Positions 16,439 through 25,106 of a DNA stretch of 64,000 nt are shown here, piece by piece. Source of the DNA: an uncultured Clostridia bacterium. GTDB taxonomy: Bacteria > Bacillota > Clostridia > Christensenellales > Borkfalkiaceae. The position numbers were made by a program, and so were the translations under genes. How positions within the stretch are numbered: position 1 is the stretch's first letter; every line of letters begins with the position of its first letter. The notes below the pieces were generated by a model. That model was not told where the DNA came from and did no database searches. It saw only the letters and a list, made by a program, of their open reading frames with translations. Where the stretch lies: positions 1-64,000 of the forward strand of contig CALVHR010000010.1 in the NCBI GenBank assembly GCA_944328495.1, given 5' to 3'.

Positions 16439-16462
16439 GCAATTGAAAGAGGAGGACTATTT

Positions 16463-17773
16463 ATGAATCATCTGTCTCCGAAACAGATCGTAAACGAATT
16501 GGATAAATATATCATCGGGCAAGACAAGGCGAAACGCGCCGTCGCGATCGCTCTGCGCAACCGTTACCGCCGCAGTCAGCTGTCGGAAGCGGACCGCGAA
16601 GAGATCACGCCCAAAAACATTATTATGAAGGGGCCGACGGGTGTCGGCAAAACGGAGATCGCCCGCAGGCTTGCAAAGCTTGTCAAAGCGCCGTTCATCA
16701 AGGTGGAAGCGACCAAATACACCGAAGTGGGGTATGTCGGCAGGGATGTAGAGAGCATGATCCGCGACTTGGTGGAGTGTTCCATCCGTCTTGTGCGCGA
16801 AGAAAAGATGAAAGAAGTGGCGGTCCGTGCCGAAGGGACGGCGGAAAAGAAGATCGTCGCCGTACTTTCGGAAATGAAAAAGGGCGAGCGCGGAGAAATG
16901 TCGAAGGAAGTTTTCGACGCGAGGCTTTTGGAAGAACTCCGCGCGGGCAAATACAATGATACGCAGATCGAGATCGAAGTGGTGGACGCGCCCAAGAGCA
17001 TGGAGATCGTGCCGGGCGGCGCGGAGATCAACATCGGTTCGATTTTCGGCGACATGCTGCCGAAAAAGAAGAAGCGCCGCAAGATGACCGTAAAGCAGGC
17101 GATGCAGCAGATCATCAACGAAGAGTCGGAAAAACTTATCGATAATGACGCTGTCAATACCGAAGGGCTCGCGCGTGCCGAAGAACAGGGCATTATATTT
17201 ATCGACGAGATCGACAAGATCGCAGGCAAAGCCAATCAGGGCGGGGCGGATGTCTCCCGCGAAGGGGTGCAGCGCGATATCCTGCCCATCGTCGAAGGCT
17301 GTACGGTCATGACCAAGTACGGCGCGGTCAAGACAGACTTCATCCTGTTTATTGCAGCAGGGGCGTTCCACATTTCCAAAGTGGAAGATTTGATTCCCGA
17401 ATTGCAGGGGCGGTTCCCCATCAATGTGGAGCTGGAAAGCCTGACCAAAGAAGATTTTATCAAAATTCTGACCCAGCCGCAGAACGCGATCACGACCCAG
17501 TACGGAAAACTCCTTGCCGTGGACAATATTGACTTACAGTTTACGGAGGATGCCATCGAGGAGATCGCCTATATTTCCGCCGATATGAACGCGACGAGCG
17601 AAGATATCGGCGCGCGCCGTCTGCATACGGTCATGGAATATCTGTTGGAAGATATATCTTTCAATGCAGGCGGGGATTATCCGCAGGTCACGGTCACGAT
17701 CGATAAAAAGTATGTCGACGAGCATTTGGAAAAAATCATCAAAAACCGCGATTTGAAAAAATACGTACTGTGA
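16463..17773 (+). CDS. hslU: HslU (ClpY) ATPase subunit of the HslVU protease
   Basis: AAA+ unfoldase that feeds HslV. 436 residues from the ATG at 16463 (RBS GAGGAGG), giving [20 protein letters not shown]. Walker A GPTGVGKT at 57-64; the inserted I-domain follows at about 105-225; Walker B IIFIDEID with Asp248-Glu249; sensor region [10 protein letters not shown]-terminal tail ...KKYVL typical for docking into HslV. A frame running further upstream would start inside the repeat and is not used. Confidence 0.96.
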   Translation: MNHLSPKQIVNELDKYIIGQDKAKRAVAIALRNRYRRSQLSEADREEITPKNIIMKGPTGVGKTEIARRLAKLVKAPFIKVEATKYTEVGYVGRDVESMIRDLVECSIRLVREEKMKEVAVRAEGTAEKKIVAVLSEMKKGERGEMSKEVFDARLLEELRAGKYNDTQIEIEVVDAPKSMEIVPGGAEINIGSIFGDMLPKKKKRRKMTVKQAMQQIINEESEKLIDNDAVNTEGLARAEEQGIIFIDEIDKIAGKANQGGADVSREGVQRDILPIVEGCTVMTKYGAVKTDFILFIAAGAFHISKVEDLIPELQGRFPINVELESLTKEDFIKILTQPQNAITTQYGKLLAVDNIDLQFTEDAIEEIAYISADMNATSEDIGARRLHTVMEYLLEDISFNAGGDYPQVTVTIDKKYVDEHLEKIIKNRDLKKYVL

Positions 17774-17778
17774 CGCGG

Positions 17779-17871
17779 TTCACGCTTTTTCTTTCGAGCT
17801 GACGAAAGAAAAAGTCGAGATTTGAGGGCTCTGCCCTCTGCGGCGCGCCTTTTTTAGGGCACACCGAATAT
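17779..17871 (+). repeat. Composite hairpin element, copy after hslU
   Basis: Starts 5 nt after the hslU stop. Hairpin I has a perfect 11-bp inner stem CTTTTTCTTTC (17785-17795)/GAAAGAAAAAG (17804-17814) and loop GAGCTGAC; the right outer arm (CGAGAT) matches the next copy rather than its own left arm TTCACG, as if the two copies had recombined. Hairpin II GAGGGC-TCT-GCCCTC (17824-17838). A hairpin III-like stretch with TTAGGGCACA follows. Confidence 0.75.
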
Positions 17872-18112
17872 TCTCACTTTTCTCGCGCAAAGGCGCTGCG
17901 AAAAGTCGAGATTCTGAGGGCTGCGCCCTCGGCTTGCAATATTTAAGAGCTTTGCACAAATTTGAATTGCAAGCCTTCACCCGCTATTCGGTTGGCTTGC
18001 TTATCAAATCGCGCGCCGCATTCACCCGCTTGAGGTCGCAGGTATGCGACAAATTGAGTGCGCTTATCCAAAATTGCGATTTTGGAACGCGCAGAAATTA
18101 TTTAATAAAAAA
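17872..18112 (+). repeat. Composite hairpin element, long copy with two-hairpin module
   Basis: Hairpin I variant (17872-17912) with outer stem TCTC/GAGA and a degenerate loop; hairpin II GAGGGC-TGC-GCCCTC (17916-17930); hairpin III GGCTTGCAAT (17931-17940)/ATTGCAAGCC (17966-17975); then the long module, with hairpins TCGCA-GGTA-TGCGA and CCAAAAT-TGCG-ATTTTGG and the shared blocks CGCATTCACCCGC, TTGAGTGCGCTT and CGCGCAGAAA. The long module is homologous to 4226-4330 (reverse) and about 29095-29186. Confidence 0.75.
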
Positions 18113-18115
18113 TTG

Positions 18116-18146
18116 AAAAAGCCGAAATCACACTTTTGGCTTTTTC
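18116..18146 (+). terminator. Probable intrinsic terminator upstream of hisS
   Basis: AAAAAGCC (18116-18123) pairs with GGCTTTTT (18138-18145), extended by AAA/TTT inside; a T-run is included in the 3' arm. It probably ends transcripts coming from hslU. Confidence 0.6.
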
Positions 18147-18180
18147 CCCCGATTTGCCGTAGGCTTACGGAAGAGGTGAA

Positions 18181-18298
18181 GTTACGGCATTAGAAATAAG
18201 GGTGCCCTTATATATGCCGTAACGAGGGGAAAACCGTTCGGGTTTCCCCTGAAACTCACGGAAATTTCTTTTGTCAGCTCAAAAGAAATTTCGTGAAC
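18181..18298 (-). repeat. Composite hairpin element, inverted copy upstream of hisS
   Basis: Read on the reverse strand: hairpin I (18298 to 18256) with outer TCACG/CGTGA, 1-nt bulge C, perfect 11-bp inner stem AAATTTCTTTT/AAAAGAAATTT and loop GAGCTGAC; hairpin II AGGGGAAACC-like stem (18225-18249); hairpin III GTTACGGCAT/ATGCCGTAAC (18181-18190 with 18214-18223) enclosing ATAAGGG-TG-CCCTTAT. The stem sequence differs completely from the forward copies but pairing and loop are kept. Confidence 0.78.
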
Positions 18299-18315
18299 AA
18301 ATAGAAGGAGTTTTT

Positions 18316-19575
18316 ATGATTAACATACCCAAAGGTACAAAGGACGTTTTGCCTGCCGAAGCCTATAAATGGCATTTTGTTGAAAACACGGCAAGGCGTG
18401 TCGCGGCGCTTTATAATTTAAAAGAGATCCGTACGCCTGTTTTCGAGCATACCGAGTTGTTTTTGCGCGGTGTGGGCGATACGACGGACATTGTCAACAA
18501 GGAGATGTATACGTTCCTTGACAAGGGCAACCGTTCCATCACGTTAAAGCCCGAGGGTACGGCGGGAGTCGTGCGTTCGTTTATCGAAAACGGGCTTGCG
18601 GGCGGCGTATTGCCTTTGAAGATGTATTATATCACGCCCGTATTCCGTTATGAACGCCCGCAGGCGGGGCGGCTCCGCGAACATCACCAGTTCGGCGTGG
18701 AAATATTCGGCGGGAAGGGCCCCGAAACGGATGCGGAAGTCATCATGCTTGCGCGCGATTACATCGCGGCGCTGGGCGTGGAAGGCGTAGAGCTCAACCT
18801 CAATTCGATCGGCTGCAAACACTGCCGTCCGAAATTCAACGAAGCGCTCAAAGAGTATCTGCGTCCGCACCTTTCCGAGATGTGCCCGACCTGCAATGCG
18901 CGGTTTGAAAAAAATCCGCTGCGCATCCTCGACTGTAAGGAAGAAGTGTGCTCCAAAATCAACGAAAATGCGCCCAAGACCACCGATTTTCTGTGTGATG
19001 AATGCCGTGAGCATTTTGAAAAGCTCAAAGCCATTCTCGATGCCTGCGGCGTAAAATACAAACTCAACCCCAAGCTCGTGCGCGGGTTGGACTATTATTC
19101 CAAAACGGTGTTTGAATTTGTGTCGACGTCCATCGGGGCGCAGGGCACGGTGCTCGGCGGCGGCAGGTATGACACTCTCATCGAAAATTTGGGCGGACCG
19201 CAGGTGCCGGCGGTCGGATTCGGCAGCGGAATTGAGCGCATGTTGCTCGTTTTGGAAAATACAGGCAAACACATTCCCGAGGAGCCTGCTCTCGACGTAT
19301 ATGTTGCGGGCTTGGACGATGCGGGCAGGGCGGCGGCGTTTGCCCTGGCGGACAAGCTGCGCAAGGCAGGCCTTTCCGCAGATACAGACCATGCGGCGCG
19401 TTCGGTCAAGGCGCAGTTCAAATATGCGGGCAAGATCGGCGCACGATTTGTCGTCGTCATCGGTTCCGACGAGCTCGCAAGCGGCAAATATACCATCAAA
19501 AATATGGCGGAATCGACGTCCGAGTCGGTAAATGCCGAAGACGTCGTCGACTTTTTGGTGCATAAAAGCAGATGA
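18316..19575 (+). CDS. hisS: Histidyl-tRNA synthetase
   Basis: Class II aminoacyl-tRNA synthetase, 419 residues from the ATG at 18316 (RBS AGAAGGAG), giving MINIPKGTKDVLP. Motif 2 RYERPQAGRLREHHQFGVE and the histidine-binding GLDYYSKTVFE and GGGRYDTL segments are clear; a C-terminal anticodon-binding domain follows (from about 325). The stop overlaps the next start (ATGA). No T-box leader was recognised in the hairpin-rich upstream gap. Confidence 0.96.
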   Translation: MINIPKGTKDVLPAEAYKWHFVENTARRVAALYNLKEIRTPVFEHTELFLRGVGDTTDIVNKEMYTFLDKGNRSITLKPEGTAGVVRSFIENGLAGGVLPLKMYYITPVFRYERPQAGRLREHHQFGVEIFGGKGPETDAEVIMLARDYIAALGVEGVELNLNSIGCKHCRPKFNEALKEYLRPHLSEMCPTCNARFEKNPLRILDCKEEVCSKINENAPKTTDFLCDECREHFEKLKAILDACGVKYKLNPKLVRGLDYYSKTVFEFVSTSIGAQGTVLGGGRYDTLIENLGGPQVPAVGFGSGIERMLLVLENTGKHIPEEPALDVYVAGLDDAGRAAAFALADKLRKAGLSADTDHAARSVKAQFKYAGKIGARFVVVIGSDELASGKYTIKNMAESTSESVNAEDVVDFLVHKSR

Positions 19576-20072
19576 AAGAGATCGCGACCGTCGTAAAGAC
19601 GGCGGGCAAAATCGCCGTCGTACAGATCGAAAAACATCCCGAATGCGAAGGATGCAAGATATGCGCGTTCAAAGACGGCAAGTCCCGCGTAAAAGTCAAG
19701 GCACTCAACAGCGCGAAAGCCCGAGCGGGCGAGCGCGTCATCGTGCAGGCGGAAAAGGACAATCGATTGCTTGCATCGTTCATTGTCTATATTATCCCCG
19801 TGCTTTTGGGCGGTATCGGCGTGTTGATCGGGGCACTGTGCTTTGAACGGGAGTTCTGGGCGCCCGTACTGTTTTTTGCAGGACTTGCGCTCGGGTTCGG
19901 AGCGGTATTCGCATGCGATCGGCTCTTTTCAAAAACGCGCGGGTTCGGAATGGAAGTTGTCGAAATTCTGCATACTGACGAAAAGGAAACGTCCCTTGAA
20001 CGGGATGCTGCATTGTTTTCGGACAATCAAAAATTATCGGAGGAGGAAAACAAATATGGTAGAAAAATTTGA
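19572..20072 (+). CDS. RseC/MucC-family membrane protein
   Basis: 166 residues. An N-terminal Cys cluster (HPECEGCKIC), two adjacent membrane helices (about 66-86 and 91-112) and a polar C-terminal tail match the RseC/MucC family (SoxR-reducing-system and Rnf-associated proteins). Role probably in membrane redox, but no rnf genes are nearby. Coupled to hisS by a 4-base overlap, and its end overlaps the thioredoxin start by 17 bp, so redox coupling with thioredoxin is a reasonable inference. Confidence 0.75.
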   Translation: MKEIATVVKTAGKIAVVQIEKHPECEGCKICAFKDGKSRVKVKALNSAKARAGERVIVQAEKDNRLLASFIVYIIPVLLGGIGVLIGALCFEREFWAPVLFFAGLALGFGAVFACDRLFSKTRGFGMEVVEILHTDEKETSLERDAALFSDNQKLSEEENKYGRKI

Positions 20073-20370
20073 TGCTGCTGCATTTGCGGCGGCGATGGCG
20101 GAGAAAAAGACGCTCGTTGTGGATTTTTATGCCGATTGGTGCGGCCCTTGCCGTATGCTTTCGCCCGTAATGGAAGCGCTGAGCGAGGAAATGAGCGGCA
20201 AAGCGACGTTTGTCAAGATCAATGTCGATGACAATCCCGACCTTGCTCGCGAATACTCGATCATGAGCATTCCGTGCGTGATGGTATTTAAAGACGGCGG
20301 GCTCGCGGGTAAAAATATCGGCTTTGCTCCCAAAGATGCCATGAAAGAATTTGTAGAAAAGATTATCTGA
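20056..20370 (+). CDS. trxA: Thioredoxin
   Basis: 104 residues, a standard-size thioredoxin. Active site WCGPC at 28-32, cis-Pro in SIPCVMVFKDG (here preceded by Ile, and followed by an extra Cys), Gly-rich end. The ATG at 20056 follows AGGAGG (20041-20046); a longer upstream frame is not needed. Last gene of hisS-rseC-trx, followed by a terminator. Confidence 0.95.
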   Translation: MVEKFDAAAFAAAMAEKKTLVVDFYADWCGPCRMLSPVMEALSEEMSGKATFVKINVDDNPDLAREYSIMSIPCVMVFKDGGLAGKNIGFAPKDAMKEFVEKII

Positions 20371-20388
20371 TCGAAAGATCGCAAAATT

Positions 20389-20427
20389 AAAGCGACAGGG
20401 CGCGAAATATCGTCCTGCCGCTTTTTG
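20389..20427 (+). terminator. Terminator after thioredoxin
   Basis: AAAGCG-A-CAGG pairs with CCTG-C-CGCTTT (one mismatch), followed by TTTTTG. Confidence 0.75.
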
Positions 20428-20550
20428 TTGCGTGCGGGTTCGCCGAAAAAGGTATTTGCAAAGATTTATGTCCGCTGCATGAAAAGCCGTTGTCGCTTTT
20501 GTGAAAGAGTGCTTTTTTCAAAAAGATTTTTTCTGGCGGCCGTGTATTTA

Positions 20551-20579
20551 TTGACAGTTTCGCTCGGTTTTGCTATATT
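20551..20579 (+). promoter_or_regulatory. Sigma-A promoter of the secreted beta-helix protein gene
   Basis: TTGACA (20551-20556), 17-bp spacer, TATATT (20574-20579). Gives a leader of about 60 nt. Confidence 0.82.
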
Positions 20580-20647
20580 GTTCATACCAAATTGCGCAAT
20601 CAAGATCGATATAAAAATTTGAATCATTTACAAAGGAGAACGGAATC

Positions 20648-22468
20648 ATGATTTTACGGAAACGGTTGAAAGCGATTTTTGCGTTTTTTGCCGCGGCGTG
20701 TTTTTTGTGCGTTTGTCTGAGCTGTGCCGCGATTTTGCAGGCGGGTGCCGCAGAAACAGACTACGCGGAAACGGGTATTGATTTGCTCACTTCGCCGCCG
20801 ACTGCGGAAACGGTATACAAAGCCGGGGCGGGCACGGTTACATACAAACCCGCAGCGGACGGCGCGGCGCAGATCGTTTTGCAGGACGCGGAGCTGTATG
20901 CGGGAACGAAAGTGACATATTCGCCGGGAAATTGGACGTACACGGCGCTTGCCGCGCAGGGTGACGTAGAGTTGGTGTTGCAGGGTGAAAGCACAATTTA
21001 TCTCGCGCCGAGCGGCATCAATAAGGGGCTGTTGTTCTATGACAGCAATCTGACGGTGAAGGGAGAAGGTTCGGTCTGGATCGGGTATAAAGAAGAAACG
21101 TCCAGGAACCGGAATGCATATCCGATGGATGTGCTTGAAAAATCGGGCGCGGAGACAGATGAAAGCGGTAACTTTACGCTGGAGAGCGGCACGCTTACTT
21201 TGAATGCCGTAGGTTCGACCAAAAGAGGATGCCTGACGGTCAATCATAAGATCGAGATCCGCGGCGGCGAACTGAAAACGAACGGTCAGATGGCGGGCGT
21301 GTATTCGACGTATGGAGATATCGAAATAACGGGCGGCAAGTGCACGATCGAAAATTTCAATGAATACGGTCTGTTTGCGCGGCAGGGTGACGTGACGATC
21401 GGCGGCGATGCGCAGGTTTCGGTTTCCAGTACTGCCCGCGATTCCGGCATCGGGATCTGCGGCGGCAATATCGAAACCGAGGACGGAAACGTTTACATAC
21501 GGGGCGGAAAGATCTCCGTCGACGTGCTTTATCTGGGTATCTTTACGCAGCGCATGGAAAACGGCGGAAATATCGAAATTTCGGGCGGCGAGCTGGATAT
21601 AAACGTTCCGAGCACGAGCAAGCTGGGCGTCGGGATCTACACGCGGGGCGAGGGCGGTTCGATTGCCGTAAGCGGCGGAACGGTGAACGTTTCGGCGAGC
21701 GTTACCCGAAATACCGAAGGCGAACAGGCAGTCGGCATTTACAGCGACGGAGCGGTGACGGTTACGGGCGGTTCGGTGCGCGCGGGAGCGAGTTGCGGCA
21801 TCGGCGAGGCGGTCGGCATTTCCTGCCAGGGCGAATTTACGATCGACGGCGGCGAAGCGGTGTTCTTCGGCGATTCGAGAGCGTTGGACAAAGCGCCCGT
21901 CGTTTCGGATAATTTGATCGTTTCGGCGGCGTCCGATGTGCAGGGCACGCAGAAAACGGAATACGATCCCGAAAACTACGGCGATTATAAATATGTCGCG
22001 ATAAAAGTACCCGCAACGGTAACGGGTGTCACAGTCACTCCCGAAAGCGCTTCGGTGGAAGTCGGAAAAACGCAGACTTTCCGCGCGGAAGTGGCGGGGA
22101 CGGGCGAGTTCGGCACGGGCGTTGTCTGGAGCGTGAGCGGAGCAAACAGCGCGGGTACTTCCATCGACGAAAACGGAACCCTGACGGTCGCGGCGGACGA
22201 AACGGCGCAGACGCTCACGGTCATCGCCGCTTCGGAATTTGACGAGACAAAGAGCGCGAGCGCGACCGTCACCGTAACGAAGACGGATGCGGGGACGGAT
22301 GGCGGAAATACGTCGGATGAGGACGGCAACACGGATGACGGAACGACGGTCAAAGCGGGTTGCAGCGGCAATATGGGCACGGGGATTGCCGTGGCGGCGG
22401 TTGTGCTGGCAGGTACGGCGGCAGTTTTTTGCGTGACGAAACGCGGCTTACAAAGACGCAATAAATAA
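20648..22468 (+). CDS. Secreted beta-helix / Big2-domain surface protein with C-terminal membrane anchor
   Basis: 606 residues. N-terminal signal peptide (RKRLKAIF then a hydrophobic core to about 32, cleavage near AGA-AET). Residues about 110-430 repeat short units of the type GDIEITGGKCTI, GNIEISGGELDI, GSIAVSGGTVNV, typical of right-handed beta-helix surface proteins. Residues about 455-540 form a bacterial Ig-like (Big2) domain (VTGVTVTPESASVEVGKTQT). After an Asp/Gly/Thr linker, a C-terminal helix (about 580-598) and RRNK charge anchor it; no LPxTG motif is seen. Probably a cell-surface adhesin or wall-associated protein; ligand unknown. Monocistronic. Confidence 0.72.
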   Translation: MILRKRLKAIFAFFAAACFLCVCLSCAAILQAGAAETDYAETGIDLLTSPPTAETVYKAGAGTVTYKPAADGAAQIVLQDAELYAGTKVTYSPGNWTYTALAAQGDVELVLQGESTIYLAPSGINKGLLFYDSNLTVKGEGSVWIGYKEETSRNRNAYPMDVLEKSGAETDESGNFTLESGTLTLNAVGSTKRGCLTVNHKIEIRGGELKTNGQMAGVYSTYGDIEITGGKCTIENFNEYGLFARQGDVTIGGDAQVSVSSTARDSGIGICGGNIETEDGNVYIRGGKISVDVLYLGIFTQRMENGGNIEISGGELDINVPSTSKLGVGIYTRGEGGSIAVSGGTVNVSASVTRNTEGEQAVGIYSDGAVTVTGGSVRAGASCGIGEAVGISCQGEFTIDGGEAVFFGDSRALDKAPVVSDNLIVSAASDVQGTQKTEYDPENYGDYKYVAIKVPATVTGVTVTPESASVEVGKTQTFRAEVAGTGEFGTGVVWSVSGANSAGTSIDENGTLTVAADETAQTLTVIAASEFDETKSASATVTVTKTDAGTDGGNTSDEDGNTDDGTTVKAGCSGNMGTGIAVAAVVLAGTAAVFCVTKRGLQRRNK

Positions 22469-22492
22469 TGTAAGAAGACGCACGGAATATTG

Positions 22493-22535
22493 ATATGCAC
22501 CCCAAAATTCGGAAACTTTTGGGGTGCATATTTTT
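22493..22535 (+). terminator. Terminator of the surface protein gene
   Basis: 15-bp stem ATATGCACCCCAAAA / TTTTGGGGTGCATAT, 9-nt loop, T-run after it. Confidence 0.9.
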
Positions 22536-22630
22536 ATGGAAAGAAAGATGTAATTGAATGCATAGTATGTTAAGACACGGAAACATGGAAAATATTGAAG
22601 TTGCTGCAAGAAACGGCTTCGGAAATATTT

Positions 22631-22671
22631 GAGCGGCGCGCGCAAAAAAATTTTCGCGCGCCGCTCTTTTT
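22631..22671 (+). terminator. Second terminator, directly upstream of the glyA promoter
   Basis: 12-bp stem GAGCGGCGCGCG / CGCGCGCCGCTC followed by TTTTT. The -35 box of glyA starts two bases later, so it insulates glyA from upstream transcription. Confidence 0.8.
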
Positions 22672-22672
22672 C

Positions 22673-22701
22673 TTGAAAAATGCCGAAATTTGCGCTATAA
22701 T
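22673..22701 (+). promoter_or_regulatory. Sigma-A promoter of glyA
   Basis: TTGAAA (22673-22678), 17-bp spacer, TATAAT (22696-22701). Confidence 0.82.
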
Positions 22702-22736
22702 AAAAAAGTGAATAAAATTCTTACGGAGATAAAACG

Positions 22737-23987
22737 ATGATCGATCTTACGACAGTGAAAAACGCCGACAAAGAAGTGTATGACGCAATGAAGCTCGAAC
22801 TTGACCGCCAGCGCGGGAACATCGAGCTGATCGCGAGCGAGAACTTTGTTTCCCCCGCGGTGATGGCGGCGGTGGGTTCGCACCTGACCAACAAATACGC
22901 CGAGGGGCTGCCCGGCAAGCGTTATTACGGCGGCTGTCAGTACGTCGACATCGTCGAAAATCTCGCGATCGAGCGCTGCAAACAGCTGTTCGGCTGCGAT
23001 CATGTCAATGTACAGCCGCACAGCGGCGCGCAGGCAAACACCGCGGTGTACTTCGCGCTTTTGAATCCCGGCGATACCATTCTCGGCATGAACCTTTCCC
23101 ATGGCGGACACCTCACGCACGGTTCTCCCGTCAACATTTCGGGGAAATATTTCAAGATCGTGCCGTACGGCGTTTCCAAAGAGGATGAGCGCATCGATTA
23201 CGATGCATTGGAACAGCTCGCGATCGAAAACAAACCCAAAATGATCGTAGCCGGAGCGAGCGCATATCCGCGCATCATCGATTTTCCCCGTCTGCGCGCG
23301 ATCGCGGACAAAGTCGGGGCATATCTCATGGTCGACATCGCGCACATCGCGGGGCTGGTCGCGGCGGGACTGCATCCTTCGCCCGTGCCGTACGCGGATA
23401 TCGTGACGACGACTACGCACAAGACCTTGCGCGGCCCGCGCGGCGGCGTGATCATGTGCAAAGAGCAGTACGCCAAAGCGATCGACAAGGCAGTGTTCCC
23501 CGGCATGCAGGGCGGCCCGCTCATGCACGTCATTGCGGGCAAAGCGGTCGCGTTCAAGGAAGCGCTTTCGGACGAATTCAAAGAATACCAGAAACAGGTC
23601 GTCAAAAATGCCGCGGCGATGGCGGACGAATTCAAGAAATGCGGCGTGCGTCTCGTTTCGGGCGGCACGGACAACCACCTGATGCTCGTCGACCTTCGCG
23701 ACAAGAACATGACGGGCAAAGAGCTGGAAAAAATGCTGGACGAAGTGAACATCACGGTCAACAAGAACACCATCCCGTTCGAGGAGACCTCACCGTTCAT
23801 TACGAGCGGCATCCGCATCGGCACGCCGAGCATTACCACGCGCGGATTTAAGGAAGAGGATGCGCGCAAGGTCGCACAGCTCATTTCCAAGATCATTGCC
23901 GAAAAGGAAGGGGCGTTCGATGCTGTGCGCGCGGAAGTCAAAAAGCTTTGCGAAAAATATCCGCTGTACGCAAACGATATTATGTAA
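22737..23987 (+). CDS. glyA: Serine hydroxymethyltransferase
   Basis: PLP enzyme that converts serine and tetrahydrofolate to glycine and methylene-THF. 416 residues, the usual length. [26 protein letters not shown] and the PLP-lysine motif [14 protein letters not shown] (Lys229) are intact. RBS CGGAG. Its product methylene-THF is the methyl donor for TrmFO encoded earlier in the window. Single-gene unit. Confidence 0.98.
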   Translation: MIDLTTVKNADKEVYDAMKLELDRQRGNIELIASENFVSPAVMAAVGSHLTNKYAEGLPGKRYYGGCQYVDIVENLAIERCKQLFGCDHVNVQPHSGAQANTAVYFALLNPGDTILGMNLSHGGHLTHGSPVNISGKYFKIVPYGVSKEDERIDYDALEQLAIENKPKMIVAGASAYPRIIDFPRLRAIADKVGAYLMVDIAHIAGLVAAGLHPSPVPYADIVTTTTHKTLRGPRGGVIMCKEQYAKAIDKAVFPGMQGGPLMHVIAGKAVAFKEALSDEFKEYQKQVVKNAAAMADEFKKCGVRLVSGGTDNHLMLVDLRDKNMTGKELEKMLDEVNITVNKNTIPFEETSPFITSGIRIGTPSITTRGFKEEDARKVAQLISKIIAEKEGAFDAVRAEVKKLCEKYPLYANDIM

Positions 23988-24085
23988 GATAAGAATAATT
24001 TGACGAAATAAAACGCGCGCATGAGATCATCGGGCAAGATTCCGTTTTGCATCGAAAAAATCGCCGCGTATTCTTTTCATAGCGA

Positions 24086-24114
24086 TTGACAGCGCGCTAT
24101 GTTTGTATTATAAT
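24086..24114 (+). promoter_or_regulatory. Sigma-A promoter of the FMN riboswitch-ribU unit
   Basis: Perfect consensus TTGACA (24086-24091), 17-bp spacer, TATAAT (24109-24114). Confidence 0.9.
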
Positions 24115-24130
24115 AGGAGTAATCAAAAAA

Positions 24131-24247
24131 CGATTCTTTGGGGCGGGGTGAAATTCCCCACCGGCAGTGAAAGTCTGCGAAAGGCGCGAGCCTCCGAACG
24201 GGTGCAATTCCCGTACCGACGGTACAGTCCGGAAAGGAAAAGAATGT
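24131..24247 (+). promoter_or_regulatory. FMN riboswitch (RFN element)
   Basis: All landmark blocks are present in order: closing helix ATTCTTT/AAAGAAT, GGGGCGGGGTGAAATTCCCC, ACCGGC-GT, AGCC-CCGAAC, GGTGCAATTCC, ACCGACGGTA and AGTCCGGA. An intrinsic terminator follows at 24305-24330, so FMN should lower expression of the riboflavin transporter gene by premature termination. Confidence 0.96.
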
Positions 24248-24304
24248 TTTTGGAATTCACCCGCGCGGGAAAAATTGCAGCGCGCCGAACGATTTCAAAA
24301 AAGC

Positions 24305-24334
24305 GCCCCGTTCTATCGAACGGGGCTTTTCTTT
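24305..24334 (+). terminator. Regulatory terminator of the FMN riboswitch
   Basis: GCCCCGTTC-TATC-GAACGGGGC followed by TTTTC, 37 bp upstream of the ribU ATG; probably the riboswitch expression platform. Confidence 0.85.
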
Positions 24335-24366
24335 GCCCCTTGAAAATATTTTTTTCGAGGTGTTTT

Positions 24367-25032
24367 ATGAAGGAAGAACGATTGCAGGAAGTTCCCGCAG
24401 AGGAGAACAAACCTGTGAGCACGGCGAAAAAGAGGTTTTTCTCTGCTTCCACGCTCGCAAAAATCGGAATGTTTGCCGCTCTGGCCGCAGTCTTGCAGCT
24501 TATACGCATTCCCATGCCCGTGCTTTTTCCGCCGTGGCTGGAACTCAATTTTGCAGATATCCCCGCACTGATCGGAACATTTGCGCTCGGACCCGTATCG
24601 GGATCGATCATTGTCGTGATCAAAATCTGTATTAAACTGATATTGCAAGGTACCGCTTCTGCCTTTACGGGCGATCTTTCCGACTTGATTTGCGGCCTGA
24701 CTCTTGTGGTTCCCGCCGGTCTCATTTATAAATATAACCGTACTTTCCGCGGTGCGCTCATCGCTCTTTTGGTCGGCACTCTTTGCTCCACGGGTGTTTC
24801 TGTTTTGTCCAACCGTTTTATTATTGTACCCGCATATGCCAAAGCTTTCGGAGGGATCGATGCGATTGCGGGCATGGTGACATCACTGTTCCCCTCGGTA
24901 ACGAGTGAAAACTTCTATGCTTACTATTTGCCGCTTTCCGTAGTTCCGTTCAATCTTTTGCGTTGCATTATTGCTTCGGCGGTCACGCTTTTGTTGTATA
25001 AGAGAATTTCTCGCCTTTTAAACAAGTTTTAA
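24367..25032 (+). CDS. ribU: Riboflavin ECF transporter S component RibU
   Basis: Substrate-binding membrane subunit that takes up riboflavin together with the shared ECF energizing module (not in this window). 221 residues from the ATG at 24367; six hydrophobic segments from about residue 30. The first helix and loop (LAKIGMFAALAAVLQLI, LNFADIPALIGTFALGP, KICIKLIL) match RibU-type S components. The FMN riboswitch upstream confirms the substrate class. A long leader before the ATG holds the riboswitch. Confidence 0.93.
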   Translation: MKEERLQEVPAEENKPVSTAKKRFFSASTLAKIGMFAALAAVLQLIRIPMPVLFPPWLELNFADIPALIGTFALGPVSGSIIVVIKICIKLILQGTASAFTGDLSDLICGLTLVVPAGLIYKYNRTFRGALIALLVGTLCSTGVSVLSNRFIIVPAYAKAFGGIDAIAGMVTSLFPSVTSENFYAYYLPLSVVPFNLLRCIIASAVTLLLYKRISRLLNKF

Positions 25033-25061
25033 TTGCAAAATCGCGCTCGATATACTATAAT
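25033..25061 (+). promoter_or_regulatory. Sigma-A promoter of tsaE
   Basis: TTGCAA (25033-25038) begins on the base after the ribU stop codon; 17-bp spacer; TATAAT (25056-25061). Transcription should start near 25068, inside the terminator hairpin that follows. Confidence 0.82.
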
Positions 25062-25096
25062 AGAATCGGTCTTGTTCGGGCCGATTCTCTTTTTTT
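25062..25096 (+). terminator. ribU terminator overlapping the tsaE start point
   Basis: AGAATCGG (25062-25069) / CCGATTCT (25081-25088), 11-nt loop, then C and seven T. Only transcripts coming from ribU contain the full stem; those from the tsaE promoter lose its 5' arm. Confidence 0.72.
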
Positions 25097-25106
25097 GGAG
25101 AGGGAA

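Larger units (their letters stand above)
17774..18315. other. 542-bp gap between hslU and hisS filled with hairpin elements
   Basis: No coding gene is supported. From left to right it holds two head-to-tail copies of the composite hairpin element (17779-17871 and 17872-18112), a probable terminator (18116-18146) and an inverted copy (18181-18298) that ends 18 nt before the hisS ATG. This is the densest cluster of the element in the window. Confidence 0.75.

Noticed and set aside
18271-18315. Longer N-terminus for HisS
   Set aside because: Would start inside a repeat hairpin; the ATG at 18316 has the better ribosome site and the family N-terminus.
17774-18315. T-box leader for hisS
   Set aside because: The gap is hairpin-rich, but no T-box bulge or antiterminator sequence was found; the hairpins are copies of a repeat found at unrelated genes.
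20425-20622. 65-codon frame upstream of the secreted beta-helix gene
   Set aside because: Runs through the promoter at 20551-20579 and starts in terminator sequence; no ribosome site.
22567-22632. 21-codon ORF between the two terminators upstream of glyA
   Set aside because: No ribosome binding site, overlaps the terminator stem, no promoter seen.
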